From: Rhodocyclaceae bacterium
Lineage (GTDB): Bacteria > Pseudomonadota > Gammaproteobacteria > Burkholderiales > Rhodocyclaceae
Direction of reading: 5' to 3'
DNA: 36,104 nucleotides
Assembly (NCBI GenBank): GCA_023383815.1
Contig: JAHDYG010000029.1
Span: 1 to 36,104, forward strand
Shown: piece after piece, positions 7,761-14,009 of the stretch
How positions within the stretch are numbered: position 1 is the first letter of the stretch
Layout of the letters: the number at the start of each line of letters is the position of its first letter
Made by a program: the position numbers and the translations under genes
The notes under the pieces: generated by a model
What the model was told of the DNA's origin: nothing
Database searches by the model: none
Seen by the model: only the letters and a program-made list of their open reading frames with translations

Positions 7761-8761
7761 CACGCCACGTCCAGCTCGCCGGGTTCGCGCAGCAGGTAGC
7801 GGCGCGCATCCTCGATGTCGGCCCCAAAGCGCGTCTCCAGCTCGTTTTGCAAGGCGCCCACGAGGCGCGCGGTGCGCTCGATCGCATCCGAGAGCGTGAG
7901 CAGTACCGTCTGCACGGCCGCGGGCATGGGGGCATCGACCTCCGGGTCGTAGTCGGGCGCCGCGCACACTTCCTGCGTGTACCAGACGTCGAGCGCCGTC
8001 ACGGCCTCCAGGTGCGCCCCCACCAGGCGGTCGAGCAGCTTCTGGCGATCGCCGATCTCGCCCTTGAAGGCGTCGACCCGCTCGTCCCATGCCGCCGTGC
8101 GCAGCTCCAGCCGCGCCTTCGCGCGCTTGACCGCGTCGACCTCTTCGCGTTTGTCGGCGAGCATCTTCTCGACCGTTGCCCGCTCGGCGCGCTCCTCGCG
8201 CAGCGCGGCGCGCAGCTCCTTGACCGACATCGTGGCGATGTCATCGAGCGAGAGTTCGCCGGTCTGGCCGACCAGTTCGAGTTCCTCGATCTGTTCGTCG
8301 TCGAGTATGAGTAGCTCGAAGAGCTTGGATTGGGTTCCGGCTGCATCGGTCAAAACGTGCGTCGACGCACGTTTTGAGAACTTGACGGCAGTCTGCATGA
8401 ATCGTCTTGCGACGCTCCCTTCGATCCCGAGCACCTCCAGCCGGGCGAGGAAGTTCCCGTGCACGCACGCCTGCTTCAGCACCGCCAGCCCGCGCCCCAC
8501 CTCCAGGCACGCCTCGACGCTGCGCCGCATGTTGGCGCTGATGTCGCGCTGGATCAGGTCCGGATCGGTGCAGTCGGCCGGCAACTGGTAGCCCAACTGA
8601 TGGGCCAGCGTGCGCACCGCAGCATCGTGCTGTGACACGGCCAGCGCCTGCGCGCTTTGCGCCTCATGGATCGCGATCTCGGTCGCGGCAATCTCGGGCG
8701 GCGTGGCGCCGACGAACTCGGGGCCGTGCTTCACGGCAGCGGCAAGGGGCTTGCGGGGCAT
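7760..8761 (-). CDS. DUF3102-family protein
   Basis: A 333-aa protein. Residues about 65-180 match DUF3102: ISANMRRSVEACLEVGRGL, then VHGNFLARLEVLGIEGSVARRFMQTAVKF and KLFELLILDDEQIEELEL. The next segment, LDDIATMSVKELRAALREER to about residue 250, is a long coiled coil. The family is common on plasmids and phages and probably binds DNA, but no activity is established. The C-terminus ends near LNDALQ-type helical residues (GALQNELETRFGADIEDARR). Its coding sequence includes a perfect 28-bp palindrome (see separate entry). Start 8761 follows GAGGAATC. Confidence 0.8.
   Translation of the reverse strand: MPRKPLAAAVKHGPEFVGATPPEIAATEIAIHEAQSAQALAVSQHDAAVRTLAHQLGYQLPADCTDPDLIQRDISANMRRSVEACLEVGRGLAVLKQACVHGNFLARLEVLGIEGSVARRFMQTAVKFSKRASTHVLTDAAGTQSKLFELLILDDEQIEELELVGQTGELSLDDIATMSVKELRAALREERAERATVEKMLADKREEVDAVKRAKARLELRTAAWDERVDAFKGEIGDRQKLLDRLVGAHLEAVTALDVWYTQEVCAAPDYDPEVDAPMPAAVQTVLLTLSDAIERTARLVGALQNELETRFGADIEDARRYLLREPGELDVA
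8350..8377. repeat. Perfect 28-bp palindrome inside the DUF3102 gene
   Basis: The two 14-base halves (TCAAAACGTGCGTC and GACGCACGTTTTGA) are exact reverse complements with no spacer; flanking bases 8349 and 8378 do not pair. It encodes SKRASTHVL in the DUF3102 frame. As RNA on either strand it would form a CGTGCG/CGCACG stem with a TCGA loop, A-tract before and U-tract after, the shape of a bidirectional intrinsic terminator. It could equally be a binding site. Confidence 0.9.
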
Positions 8762-8779
8762 GATTCCTCCGGGTCTCGG

Positions 8780-9091
8780 TTACGGTTTGCAGGCGTAGGT
8801 CTGTTCAAAGTCGTGGGTGCGCTGGCGCAGCCGCGCCACCTCGTCCTGATGGGCGATCGCGATCTGCACCAGGCGCGGCGTCAGGCGCCAGAACTCGGGC
8901 TTCGTGGCCATGCGCTCTGCGATGCCCTCGGAGGCGAGCACTTCGAGGTCGCGCAGGGTCTTGGGCTCGGCCTGGCCCACCATCTGCGCGAGCTGCTTGA
9001 GGCGCAGCCCCTCGAAGCTGTGGCCCTGCAGGGCAAAGACGAGCGCGATGGCGCGGCGTACCGGCTGGTTCGAGTGCGCTGCGGCGTTCAT
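8780..9091 (-). CDS. Winged-helix DNA-binding protein, IclR-N-terminal-like
   Basis: A 103-aa protein. RRAIALVFALQGHSFEGLRLKQLAQMVGQ followed by KTLRDLEVLASEGIAERM and a wing segment PEFWRLTPRLVQIA gives the helix-turn-helix of IclR/GntR-type winged helices. A C-terminal helix (AHQDEVARLRQRTHDFEQ) may dimerise. Lacks any effector-binding domain. Similar small proteins sit upstream of the transposase in Mu-like phages of Pseudomonas and Burkholderia; it may regulate the early operon. The ATG at 9091 overlaps the previous stop as ATGA. Confidence 0.75.
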   Translation of the reverse strand: MNAAAHSNQPVRRAIALVFALQGHSFEGLRLKQLAQMVGQAEPKTLRDLEVLASEGIAERMATKPEFWRLTPRLVQIAIAHQDEVARLRQRTHDFEQTYACKP

Positions 9092-9300
9092 TGCGCGGCT
9101 TCCTCGCAGCGCAGCAGCGCGTGGGCGTACTTGCGTTCGAGCAGCGCCTTCACCGCGCGGGTGATGGTGCGGCCCTCGTCGGCCCCCACCTCGATCTCGC
9201 CGTAGCTCGTGCCGATGATGAAACCGCGGCCTTCCATGTCCGGGATCTTCTTGCTCAGTGCGTAGCCGAGAGCCTGTACGGCTTCTTCATGCAGGCTCAT
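9088..9300 (-). CDS. Hypothetical 70-aa early protein
   Basis: MSLHEEAVQALGYALSKKIP, then a beta segment GFIIGTSYGEIEVGADEG and a C-terminal helix TITRAVKALLERKYAHALL. No family recognised. It is joined to neighbours by ATGA overlaps at both ends, so it is a genuine member of the early operon. Function unknown. Confidence 0.65.
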   Translation of the reverse strand: MSLHEEAVQALGYALSKKIPDMEGRGFIIGTSYGEIEVGADEGRTITRAVKALLERKYAHALLRCEEAAQ

Positions 9301-9770
9301 AGGGGCTCTCCCAGTTCCAGTTCGGGTTGATCGGTCTTCTCGACCGTGTTGCGGTGCCAGGCAAGCAGCTCCAGCGCGTGCTGGACTGCGCCGAGCGTCT
9401 CGGCCTGGTCGGCGCGGCCGGCATAAAAGCGCAGCAGCGCAGCCCCGGTGTCGGCCAGCACGTGCTGCAGCTCGGCGCTTTCATCGGCGCTCGGGCGGCG
9501 CCCGGTGGGCATCGGCACGAAGAGCCCGCCAGCTTGCGCGGCGAGGTAGCGGATCACCGCCTTGCCGCCCGTGTTGTGAAACCAGCCGGCGAGCCGGTTC
9601 GCAGGCAGATCGGCGTCTTCCATCCACTTGTAGAGGCGCGAGGCCGAAACGGCCTGCAGCTCCGCGTGGCGCTCAACCGACATCTGCCGCGTGCGGATGC
9701 CGGCAGCCTTGTCCTGCTCGAACGCGGCCACCAGGCTGGTGGGCACGCGGTTCCAGGTTCGGCGACTCAT
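9297..9770 (-). CDS. CII/YmfL-like phage regulatory protein
   Basis: A 157-aa protein and the first gene of the leftward early operon. The outline fits the phage CII_2/YmfL-type family: a helix SLVAAFEQDKAAGI, a helix-turn-helix HAELQAVSASRLYKWMEDADLPANRLAGW, then GGKAVIRYLAAQAGGLFVPMP and a C-terminal four-helix region ELQHVLADTGAALLRF. Such proteins bind DNA and help choose between lysis and lysogeny in other phages; the role here is inference. Start 9770 is preceded by GGGAGGATTCCA. An upstream in-frame ATG at 9827 would lie in the control region and has no ribosome site. Confidence 0.65.
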   Translation of the reverse strand: MSRRTWNRVPTSLVAAFEQDKAAGIRTRQMSVERHAELQAVSASRLYKWMEDADLPANRLAGWFHNTGGKAVIRYLAAQAGGLFVPMPTGRRPSADESAELQHVLADTGAALLRFYAGRADQAETLGAVQHALELLAWHRNTVEKTDQPELELGEPL

Positions 9771-9878
9771 TGGAATCCTCCCTGCGGGCCGGCTTGCAAA
9801 CAAATAGGCGGCTTGCATGTGGCGCAAGGCGGTTGCAACCCGTACGCTTTGCCCATCGCAACTTGTCGGAGATCACAC
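9771..9878. promoter_or_regulatory. Early control region with repeated TTGCA operators
   Basis: This 108-bp gap between leftward and rightward starts contains iterated elements: GGCTTGCAAAC near 9791, GGCTTGCATGT near 9810, GGCGCAAGG near 9821, and the perfect palindrome GGTTGCAACC at 9831-9840. Their spacing of 10-20 bp suggests repressor operators over an early promoter. A leftward -10-like CTATTTG lies near 9798-9806, but no convincing -35/-10 pair can be fixed by eye. Confidence 0.5.
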
Positions 9879-10142
9879 ATGGACACCCCCCGCGTCATCG
9901 CGCTGGAACACCGGCTGGGCGCCATGCGCACTTTGCTTGGCATGCTCATCGCGCACCTGGACGACAACGGACTCATCGACCGCGAAGTGCTGCAAGCAGA
10001 CCTAGCCGTTGCGCTCGACCAAGTCGAGCCGCCCGACCGAGTGGCATCCGACGTTGCGCACGTGTTCCGGATTGCGGATGTGATGCTCGACGGCTGGACT
10101 CGATCGCGAGCGCGCGCAGACGACGAGCGGTCGCCGGGCTGA
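9879..10142 (+). CDS. Hypothetical 87-aa protein facing right
   Basis: Begins MDTPRVIALEHRLGAMRTLL, a strongly helical protein with LIAHLDDNGLIDREVLQADL and DVAHVFRIADVMLDGW. The ribosome site GGAG lies eight bases before ATG 9879. It runs opposite to the early operon and converges with the BcepMu gp16-like gene, leaving only 15 bases between stops. It could be a small regulator or antitermination-like protein; no family is recognised. Composition looks protein-like, but the assignment rests on the start site and compact packing. Confidence 0.55.
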   Translation: MDTPRVIALEHRLGAMRTLLGMLIAHLDDNGLIDREVLQADLAVALDQVEPPDRVASDVAHVFRIADVMLDGWTRSRARADDERSPG

Positions 10143-10157
10143 TGCTGGGCTTGACCG

Positions 10158-10451
10158 TCATGCTGCGGCCCTCCGCTCTGCCGGCTTGCGCCGCCCGGTG
10201 CTGTCACGCTTCAGATCGAGCGTGTCGGGATCGGCCTTCAGGCCCAACGCGATCGCGGCGCGGTGGGCGTCGCCACGGTGGCCCTTGAGCTGGCCGCGCA
10301 GCAGGTCCACCACGATCAGGCGGCTGACGCCGATGCGGCGCGCCAGCTCGGTCTGGCACAGCCCGTGGGCGCGTATCCAGGCCCGCGCGCTGGACGGCGT
10401 TTGCGGGTAGGGAATCAGGGCGCTGGCAAGCGCCGGAGCGGTCTTAGACAT
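10158..10451 (-). CDS. BcepMu gp16-family DNA-binding protein
   Basis: A 97-aa protein. The helix-turn-helix region SARAWIRAHGLCQTELARRIGVSR followed by VVDLLRGQLKGHRGDAHRAAIALGLK is the hallmark of the BcepMu gp16 family, small Ner-like or repressor-like proteins of Mu-like phages. It is divergent from the rightward genes starting at 10502 and probably acts at the control regions on either side. ATG 10451 is chosen because the alignable protein starts there (MSKTAPAL); ATG 10481 is an alternative, and neither has a clear ribosome site, so the start is uncertain and the transcript may be leaderless. Confidence 0.8.
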   Translation of the reverse strand: MSKTAPALASALIPYPQTPSSARAWIRAHGLCQTELARRIGVSRLIVVDLLRGQLKGHRGDAHRAAIALGLKADPDTLDLKRDSTGRRKPAERRAAA

Positions 10452-10501
10452 GGCGGCGGTGTGGTAAATTGCGGTAGTCATAAAGGGGGCGGAGGAGGAC
10501 G
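10452..10501. promoter_or_regulatory. Divergent promoter region
   Basis: Only 50 bases separate the leftward gp16-like start from the rightward start at 10502. The stretch is locally AT-richer (GTGGTAAATTGCGGTAGTCATAAA) than its surroundings and ends with GGAGGAGG, the ribosome site of the rightward gene. Promoters in both directions probably overlap here, but exact hexamers are not clear. Confidence 0.4.
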
Positions 10502-11008
10502 ATGGATTTCTCATCGCTTGTGGCTGCGAAGGAGGGCGTCGGCGCCATCTGCAATGGCGTCAAGGCTTTGCTGGACGCCAAGGAGTTTGCTGCGGTACAT
10601 GAGAAGCTGCTCCCGCTGCTCGGGGCCGCAGTCGACGCAAACGGCAAGCTGCTGGACGTGCAGACGGTCGCTGACGCGGCGCATCGCCGAATTCGCGAGC
10701 TTGAAGCCGAGGTAGCAGCCCTGAAAGATTGGGAAGAGGACAAGCGCCGTTACCGTCTTCACGAAGTCGTGCCGGGTACTTTCGTGTATCGCGTAGATCC
10801 GGCTGTGCACGGGGCGGAGCCGGTTCATGAGCTGTGTCCCAACTGCTACCAGAAACGGGTCAAGTCGATCCTTCAGCGTGGGGGCGTCGAGCAACAGCAC
10901 CGCACGCTGCGCTGCCCGGAATGCGGAAGCACTTTCCTGCTCGACCGGATCGAGGCGGCCGGCTACACAATCGACCCCGAACCGCTGCGCTCGCTGCGGA
11001 CGTTCTGA
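10502..11008 (+). CDS. Zinc-ribbon protein, accessory
   Basis: A 168-aa protein. Residues 1-60 are helical (SLVAAKEGVGAICNGVKALL), residues 60-80 form a coiled coil (RRIRELEAEVAALKDWEEDK), and the C-terminal half has two Cys pairs, CPNC at about 110 and CPEC at about 137, separated by a basic linker: a zinc ribbon. Similar proteins occur sporadically in proteobacterial genomes and prophages without known function. It has a strong ribosome site (GGAGGAGGACG). Its place beside the lysogeny regulators suggests expression in the lysogen; this is inference. Confidence 0.7.
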   Translation: MDFSSLVAAKEGVGAICNGVKALLDAKEFAAVHEKLLPLLGAAVDANGKLLDVQTVADAAHRRIRELEAEVAALKDWEEDKRRYRLHEVVPGTFVYRVDPAVHGAEPVHELCPNCYQKRVKSILQRGGVEQQHRTLRCPECGSTFLLDRIEAAGYTIDPEPLRSLRTF

Positions 11009-11060
11009 CGGCTGAGTTGGCATGGGGGCTCCTCCGGCTTGTTGCGTTGTGATTCGTGGG

Positions 11061-11082
11061 GAAACGTCGGGGGCGGCGTTTC
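11061..11082. promoter_or_regulatory. Dyad GAAACG-N10-CGTTTC upstream of the XRE-like regulator
   Basis: Perfect 6-bp inverted arms with a 10-bp GC-rich spacer, 33 bases before the GTG start at 11115. Placement and spacing fit an operator for the downstream helix-turn-helix protein. A nearby TTGTTG near 11039 could be a -35 element. The 106-base gap 11009-11114 holds nothing else that I can support. Confidence 0.4.
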
Positions 11083-11114
11083 GATGTGGTTAATGATGGG
11101 GGAACATTTCTACT

Positions 11115-11480
11115 GTGTCAACTGAAGACGTAGAACAAATCTCCGTTCGCTTGCGCGAGGAAATCGAGCGGGCTGGGTTGTCGCTGGCGGCAGCAGCAAG
11201 AGCTGCGGGCGAATCCAGCCCACAGCGAATCAAAGATGTTGTGTCTGGAAAGCAACGCTGCCCAAGTGATCTGCTTTCACGGCTCGATGGGACTGGCGTA
11301 GATGTTTTCTACGTACTCACGGGAAAACGAGCCGGCGGCGCGCCAGCCGCCCCCGCCCTGACCCGCGAGGAAGAAGCGCTGCTGGACAATTTCCGGCACT
11401 GCCCGCCGGATGCCCGGAGGGCCATCAAGGCGACGAGCGCTGCGTTCGCGAAACACAACTGTGGAAAGCGGAGTGCATAG
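11115..11480 (+). CDS. XRE-like helix-turn-helix regulator (candidate repressor)
   Basis: A 121-aa protein starting at GTG. Residues about 8-60 form a lambda-repressor-like domain: ISVRLREEIERAGLSLAAAARAAG, then PQRIKDVVSGKQRCPSDLLSRL and GVDVFYVLTGKR. The last part is a helix (REEEALLDNFRHCPPDARRAI) typical of short phage regulators lacking a peptidase domain. It is a good candidate for the prophage repressor, alone or together with the gp16-like protein, although no peptidase tail for RecA-triggered cleavage is present. The ribosome site is weak (GGGGGAAC, 10-13 bases upstream). Confidence 0.75.
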   Translation: MSTEDVEQISVRLREEIERAGLSLAAAARAAGESSPQRIKDVVSGKQRCPSDLLSRLDGTGVDVFYVLTGKRAGGAPAAPALTREEEALLDNFRHCPPDARRAIKATSAAFAKHNCGKRSA

Positions 11481-11484
11481 GACT

Positions 11485-11829
11485 ATGGCGCTACCAAAGG
11501 AACAGGTGGCGGAGTCACACGCATTCGTTTCACGTTTGCGAGTCCGAAGGGGGCACATGCGCTGGATATGCCTGCAGCACTTGGACGATAGTCGTCCCGA
11601 GAAGACTACCGATCTAGCTCTGCTGGCTTTCGTTCGAAATGTGTACCCGGACGCCGACCTCGTGGAGCTGCGTCGCGATCTCGACTACATGGCGCTGAGA
11701 GAGCTTGTGACGGTTTCGGAGAAGGACGGACTTTGGCGACTCAAGCTGACGTACCAGGGAGTGGATGTGGTGGAGTTCACAAGCCATTGTCCGCCAGGCA
11801 TTGGACGTCCAGGTGCACCGGAGCCGTGA
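11485..11829 (+). CDS. Mu gp26-like winged-helix protein, extra copy 1
   Basis: A 114-aa protein clearly related to the late protein at 15654-15965. Shared positions include RPE near the first helix, YPDAD/FPDAT, R-x2-LDY, the wing W-x3-LT-x2-G-x-D and the ending E-x-T-x2-C-x-PGI-x-RP. It sits four bases after the XRE-like regulator in the accessory region, away from the structural genes. The start at 11485 is preferred since it lies after the upstream stop; a frame open to 11410 overlaps the regulator. Function unknown; a DNA-binding regulator is plausible from the fold. Confidence 0.7.
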   Translation: MALPKEQVAESHAFVSRLRVRRGHMRWICLQHLDDSRPEKTTDLALLAFVRNVYPDADLVELRRDLDYMALRELVTVSEKDGLWRLKLTYQGVDVVEFTSHCPPGIGRPGAPEP

Positions 11830-11918
11830 GTGACGCACTAGCGAAATATGAGGGGCGCTGGGTGACGAAGATGAAGGCGGGCTGAGACTGGCGCCCAGGG
11901 GAGAGGAGAACAAAAAGC

Positions 11919-12524
11919 ATGAAGCGCTGTATGTCGATTGCTGTAGCGGCACTGGTTCTTGCGTCGGGTGCATTCGCCCAGTCGAACGCGAAGGACATCA
12001 CGATCACTAGGGGAAGCGGGGCGTCGATCAAGACGGACCTGGGTCACGGCATCGTCCTGAACAAGGAATCATCGCTGACCCGCGAGTGGTCCACTCTGCA
12101 TGACGCCTCGATGCCGCTCGACCTGAAGTACTCCGAATGCGTTGAGGTCAAGTTCGTCTCGGGAAGAGTGAGCGGCGAATACGTCTACAGCGGCTTCTAT
12201 GGCGTCGTCGCAAAGGAGCCCGTCCGTGCCCTCGAAGTTCGGTTCATGCTCTTCGATGTGTTCGGAAGCCATATCCGTACCCTGTCATCAACGAAGGTCG
12301 TCGACCTCGAACCAGAGGCAGTTCGGGTGCTCGACTCTCAGTGGCGAGTCTTCAGTGAGAACGAAGCCAGCGAATACTTCGCCTGCTTGTCCTATGTAGC
12401 GCGTGTTCGCACGGCGTCGGGGAAGGTCTATGAATACAACTCAACCGCCGTGCTCGAGGCTGCTCGCCAGTTTTCGGGGCGCCTGACGGCTGCCGACCTG
12501 GAGCCTGAACCGGAGAAGCGGTAA
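11919..12524 (+). CDS. Secreted protein with Sec signal peptide (moron candidate)
   Basis: A 201-aa protein. MKRCMSIAVAALVLASGAFAQ is a classic signal peptide with cleavage after AFA. The mature part is mostly beta-strand with aromatic clusters (EYVYSGFYGVVAKEPVRALEVRFMLFDVFG) and resembles periplasmic domains of unknown function; I recognise no family. It is a stand-alone gene with its own strong ribosome site (GAGGAGAAC) and an 89-base leader. Phage structural or lysis genes rarely carry such a signal, so a lysogen-expressed envelope function, such as superinfection exclusion or host fitness, is possible. Confidence 0.7.
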   Translation: MKRCMSIAVAALVLASGAFAQSNAKDITITRGSGASIKTDLGHGIVLNKESSLTREWSTLHDASMPLDLKYSECVEVKFVSGRVSGEYVYSGFYGVVAKEPVRALEVRFMLFDVFGSHIRTLSSTKVVDLEPEAVRVLDSQWRVFSENEASEYFACLSYVARVRTASGKVYEYNSTAVLEAARQFSGRLTAADLEPEPEKR

Positions 12525-12603
12525 GGATCGAGGCGGGGCGACTGATAGTGCTCAAACGGAAGCGCCGTTGGAGTGCCATCTGTTTTCGAGGGGGAGTCGA
12601 TAA

Positions 12604-12873
12604 TTGAAAGCGAAAGAGCGCGATCTGTACAAACTGGCGATCGAGGCGGTTGGAATGTGCGCACCCACTTCCACACGCATCCGGAACATGCTGAACAAGG
12701 TACTTTCCTGCAGCGAAGACATCCGGCTCCGCACGCTGGCCGAGACTCTGCTGCAACAGCACGGACTTGCCACTCATTCACCCGCGATCCCAATCAAAGA
12801 GATGTCGAGATGTCGCGAAACGGCAACGGAGATGGTCGCCCATTGCCGTAAGCAGCTCGATCAAATTGGTTGA
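12604..12873 (+). CDS. Hypothetical 89-aa protein, TTG start
   Basis: Reads MKAKERDLYKLAIEAVGMCAP from a TTG, with GGGGGAG seven bases upstream. The protein is helical and ends in a Cys-containing helix (MSRCRETATEMVAHCRKQL). No family recognised. A short inverted repeat AACGG-N5-CCGTT lies just upstream, near 12554. It may be regulatory or co-expressed with the next winged-helix gene, 26 bases downstream. Confidence 0.5.
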   Translation: MKAKERDLYKLAIEAVGMCAPTSTRIRNMLNKVLSCSEDIRLRTLAETLLQQHGLATHSPAIPIKEMSRCRETATEMVAHCRKQLDQIG

Positions 12874-12899
12874 CTCCTTTAGAGCATATGAACTGACGC

Positions 12900-13271
12900 A
12901 TGACCGAAACTGAGCTTATCGCCAACGACCGGCGCCTGCGCATCATCCAGGTGCTGGCCGAACTTCCCGGCTACATGACGAACCTCTCTCTACTGAAGGA
13001 CTTGCTCGACCTATGTGGGCATTGGGTGTCTTCGGAGAAGCTCAGGGAGGATCTCGCCTGGCTAGTGGCCGCCGATCTTGTGCAACTGCGGGACACAGGC
13101 GTTACAGAGCTCGCGGAGCTCACCGGGCGAGGGCTCGACGTCGCTACCGACCGGGTAATCGTCCAGGGGGTGAAGCGGCCGGAGCCGGGTACGATTGGCA
13201 AGCAATCGATGTTGAAAAGGGAAAGCGATGAGCGACAAGAACAAACCGGCGCCACCAGCCCGGCCGGGTGA
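12900..13271 (+). CDS. VpaChn25_0724 / gp26-like winged-helix protein, extra copy 2
   Basis: A 123-aa protein. LRIIQVLAELPGYMTNLSLLKDLL, then VSSEKLREDLAWLVAADLVQL and AELTGRGLDVATDR followed by GVKRPEPG is the standard pattern of the Mu-like phage family VpaChn25_0724. In most Mu-like phages this gene sits between DUF2730 and DUF3486; here that place is taken by the gene at 15654, so this is an additional copy in the accessory block. The last 30 residues run over the start of the next gene, overlapping 44 bases. Confidence 0.75.
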   Translation: MTETELIANDRRLRIIQVLAELPGYMTNLSLLKDLLDLCGHWVSSEKLREDLAWLVAADLVQLRDTGVTELAELTGRGLDVATDRVIVQGVKRPEPGTIGKQSMLKRESDERQEQTGATSPAG

Positions 13272-13407
13272 TTCCAAGCGGAATAGCAAGCTGATCGTCG
13301 AACGCATCCGTGAAAGCGTTCACGACAGACCCTATACTGTATCTCCACGCGACCCGGCTCCTGCGCCAGGGCCGCGACCGCCGGAACGGAGATCCGACAA
13401 GAAATGA
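13228..13407 (+). CDS. Small proline- and charge-rich protein, 59 aa
   Basis: Begins MSDKNKPAPPARPGDSKRN and ends PRPPERRSDKK, with a short helix KLIVERIRESVHD in the middle. The ribosome site GGGAAAG precedes ATG 13228, and its stop forms an ATGA overlap with the membrane protein gene, so the two are translationally coupled. It looks disordered and cytoplasmic and may be a partner or modulator of the membrane protein. No family recognised. Confidence 0.6.
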   Translation: MSDKNKPAPPARPGDSKRNSKLIVERIRESVHDRPYTVSPRDPAPAPGPRPPERRSDKK

Positions 13408-13931
13408 GCAGCGAGGACGCCGACTATCTTTGGGGCAAGCGCCATGCGGTACTCTACCGTCTGGAGCTTTCTGCGCTGTACCACCAGAAGCGCGAGCGCT
13501 TCTTCGACCTGTGCGACAAGATGGCGAAGGTCGTGGCGATGGTGGGCGGCTCGGCCGCGCTCTACAAGATCGCCGACGAGGGATCTCTCGTCTGGATCGC
13601 CGCGACGATCACCATCGCCTCGGCGCTCTCTTTGGTGATGGGTTTTTCCGAGAAGGCGCGACGGCATGCGGAGCTGACGCGAAATTTCAAGCAGATCCAG
13701 GCAGACGCCTTGCGCTGCGGCGAGCGGGATTTTGCGGAGACGGACATCGCCGACTGGGCCGCTCGCGTCGCGGCGCTCGAGGCGAGCGAGCCGCCTGCGC
13801 TGGGTGTGCTGGTGAGGATCTGCCAGAACGAGCTTGCGCGTGCGGCGGATGCCGATGCATCGGTGAAACCGGTAGGTTGGCGCTGGCTGGTGGCGCACCT
13901 GCTTGATGTTCCGCTCCCACAGGCCAAGTAG
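13404..13931 (+). CDS. Two-helix membrane protein, SLATT-like
   Basis: A 175-aa protein. An N-terminal helix (LYRLELSALYHQKRERFFDL) leads into two membrane spans, about residues 42-57 and 63-80 (VWIAATITIASALSLVMGF), then a long charged cytoplasmic helical part (KARRHAELTRNFKQIQADAL). This order, YHQKRERFF before a two-span hairpin, resembles the SLATT effectors predicted to form pores in bacterial conflict systems. It stands immediately before the lysis block, so a holin-type role is the main alternative. It ends 79 bases before the lysozyme and is followed by a terminator. Confidence 0.6.
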   Translation: MSSEDADYLWGKRHAVLYRLELSALYHQKRERFFDLCDKMAKVVAMVGGSAALYKIADEGSLVWIAATITIASALSLVMGFSEKARRHAELTRNFKQIQADALRCGERDFAETDIADWAARVAALEASEPPALGVLVRICQNELARAADADASVKPVGWRWLVAHLLDVPLPQAK

Positions 13932-13936
13932 CGCTC

Positions 13937-13981
13937 CGCAAAACCCTTTGCGTGCCACACCCCCGCAGCGCCCCCGATCAT
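13937..13981 (+). promoter_or_regulatory. Late promoter before lysis genes (Plys-like)
   Basis: Dyad CGCAAA-ACCC-TTTGCG at 13937-13952, then GATCAT at 13976-13981 as a candidate -10. The dyad centre lies about 31 bases before the hexamer, near -43, the position of Mor sites in Mu. The same element recurs at 21395-21438. No -35 box is apparent, as expected for an activated promoter. Confidence 0.55.
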
Positions 13982-13992
13982 GGGGGCGTTTT
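13969..13992 (+). terminator. Intrinsic terminator before the lysis genes
   Basis: A 7-bp perfect stem CGCCCCC/GGGGGCG with loop GATCAT, followed by TTTT at 13989-13992; it can be extended by A-T and G-T pairs. It would end transcripts from the accessory block. The loop coincides with the candidate -10 of the late promoter. Confidence 0.7.
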
Positions 13993-14009
13993 CATTCAGG
14001 GGGTGGGCG

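Noticed and set aside
8350-8377. 28-bp palindrome as the scar of a mobile element
   Set aside because: The DUF3102 frame and its family pattern continue through it without interruption, and no flanking duplication is seen.
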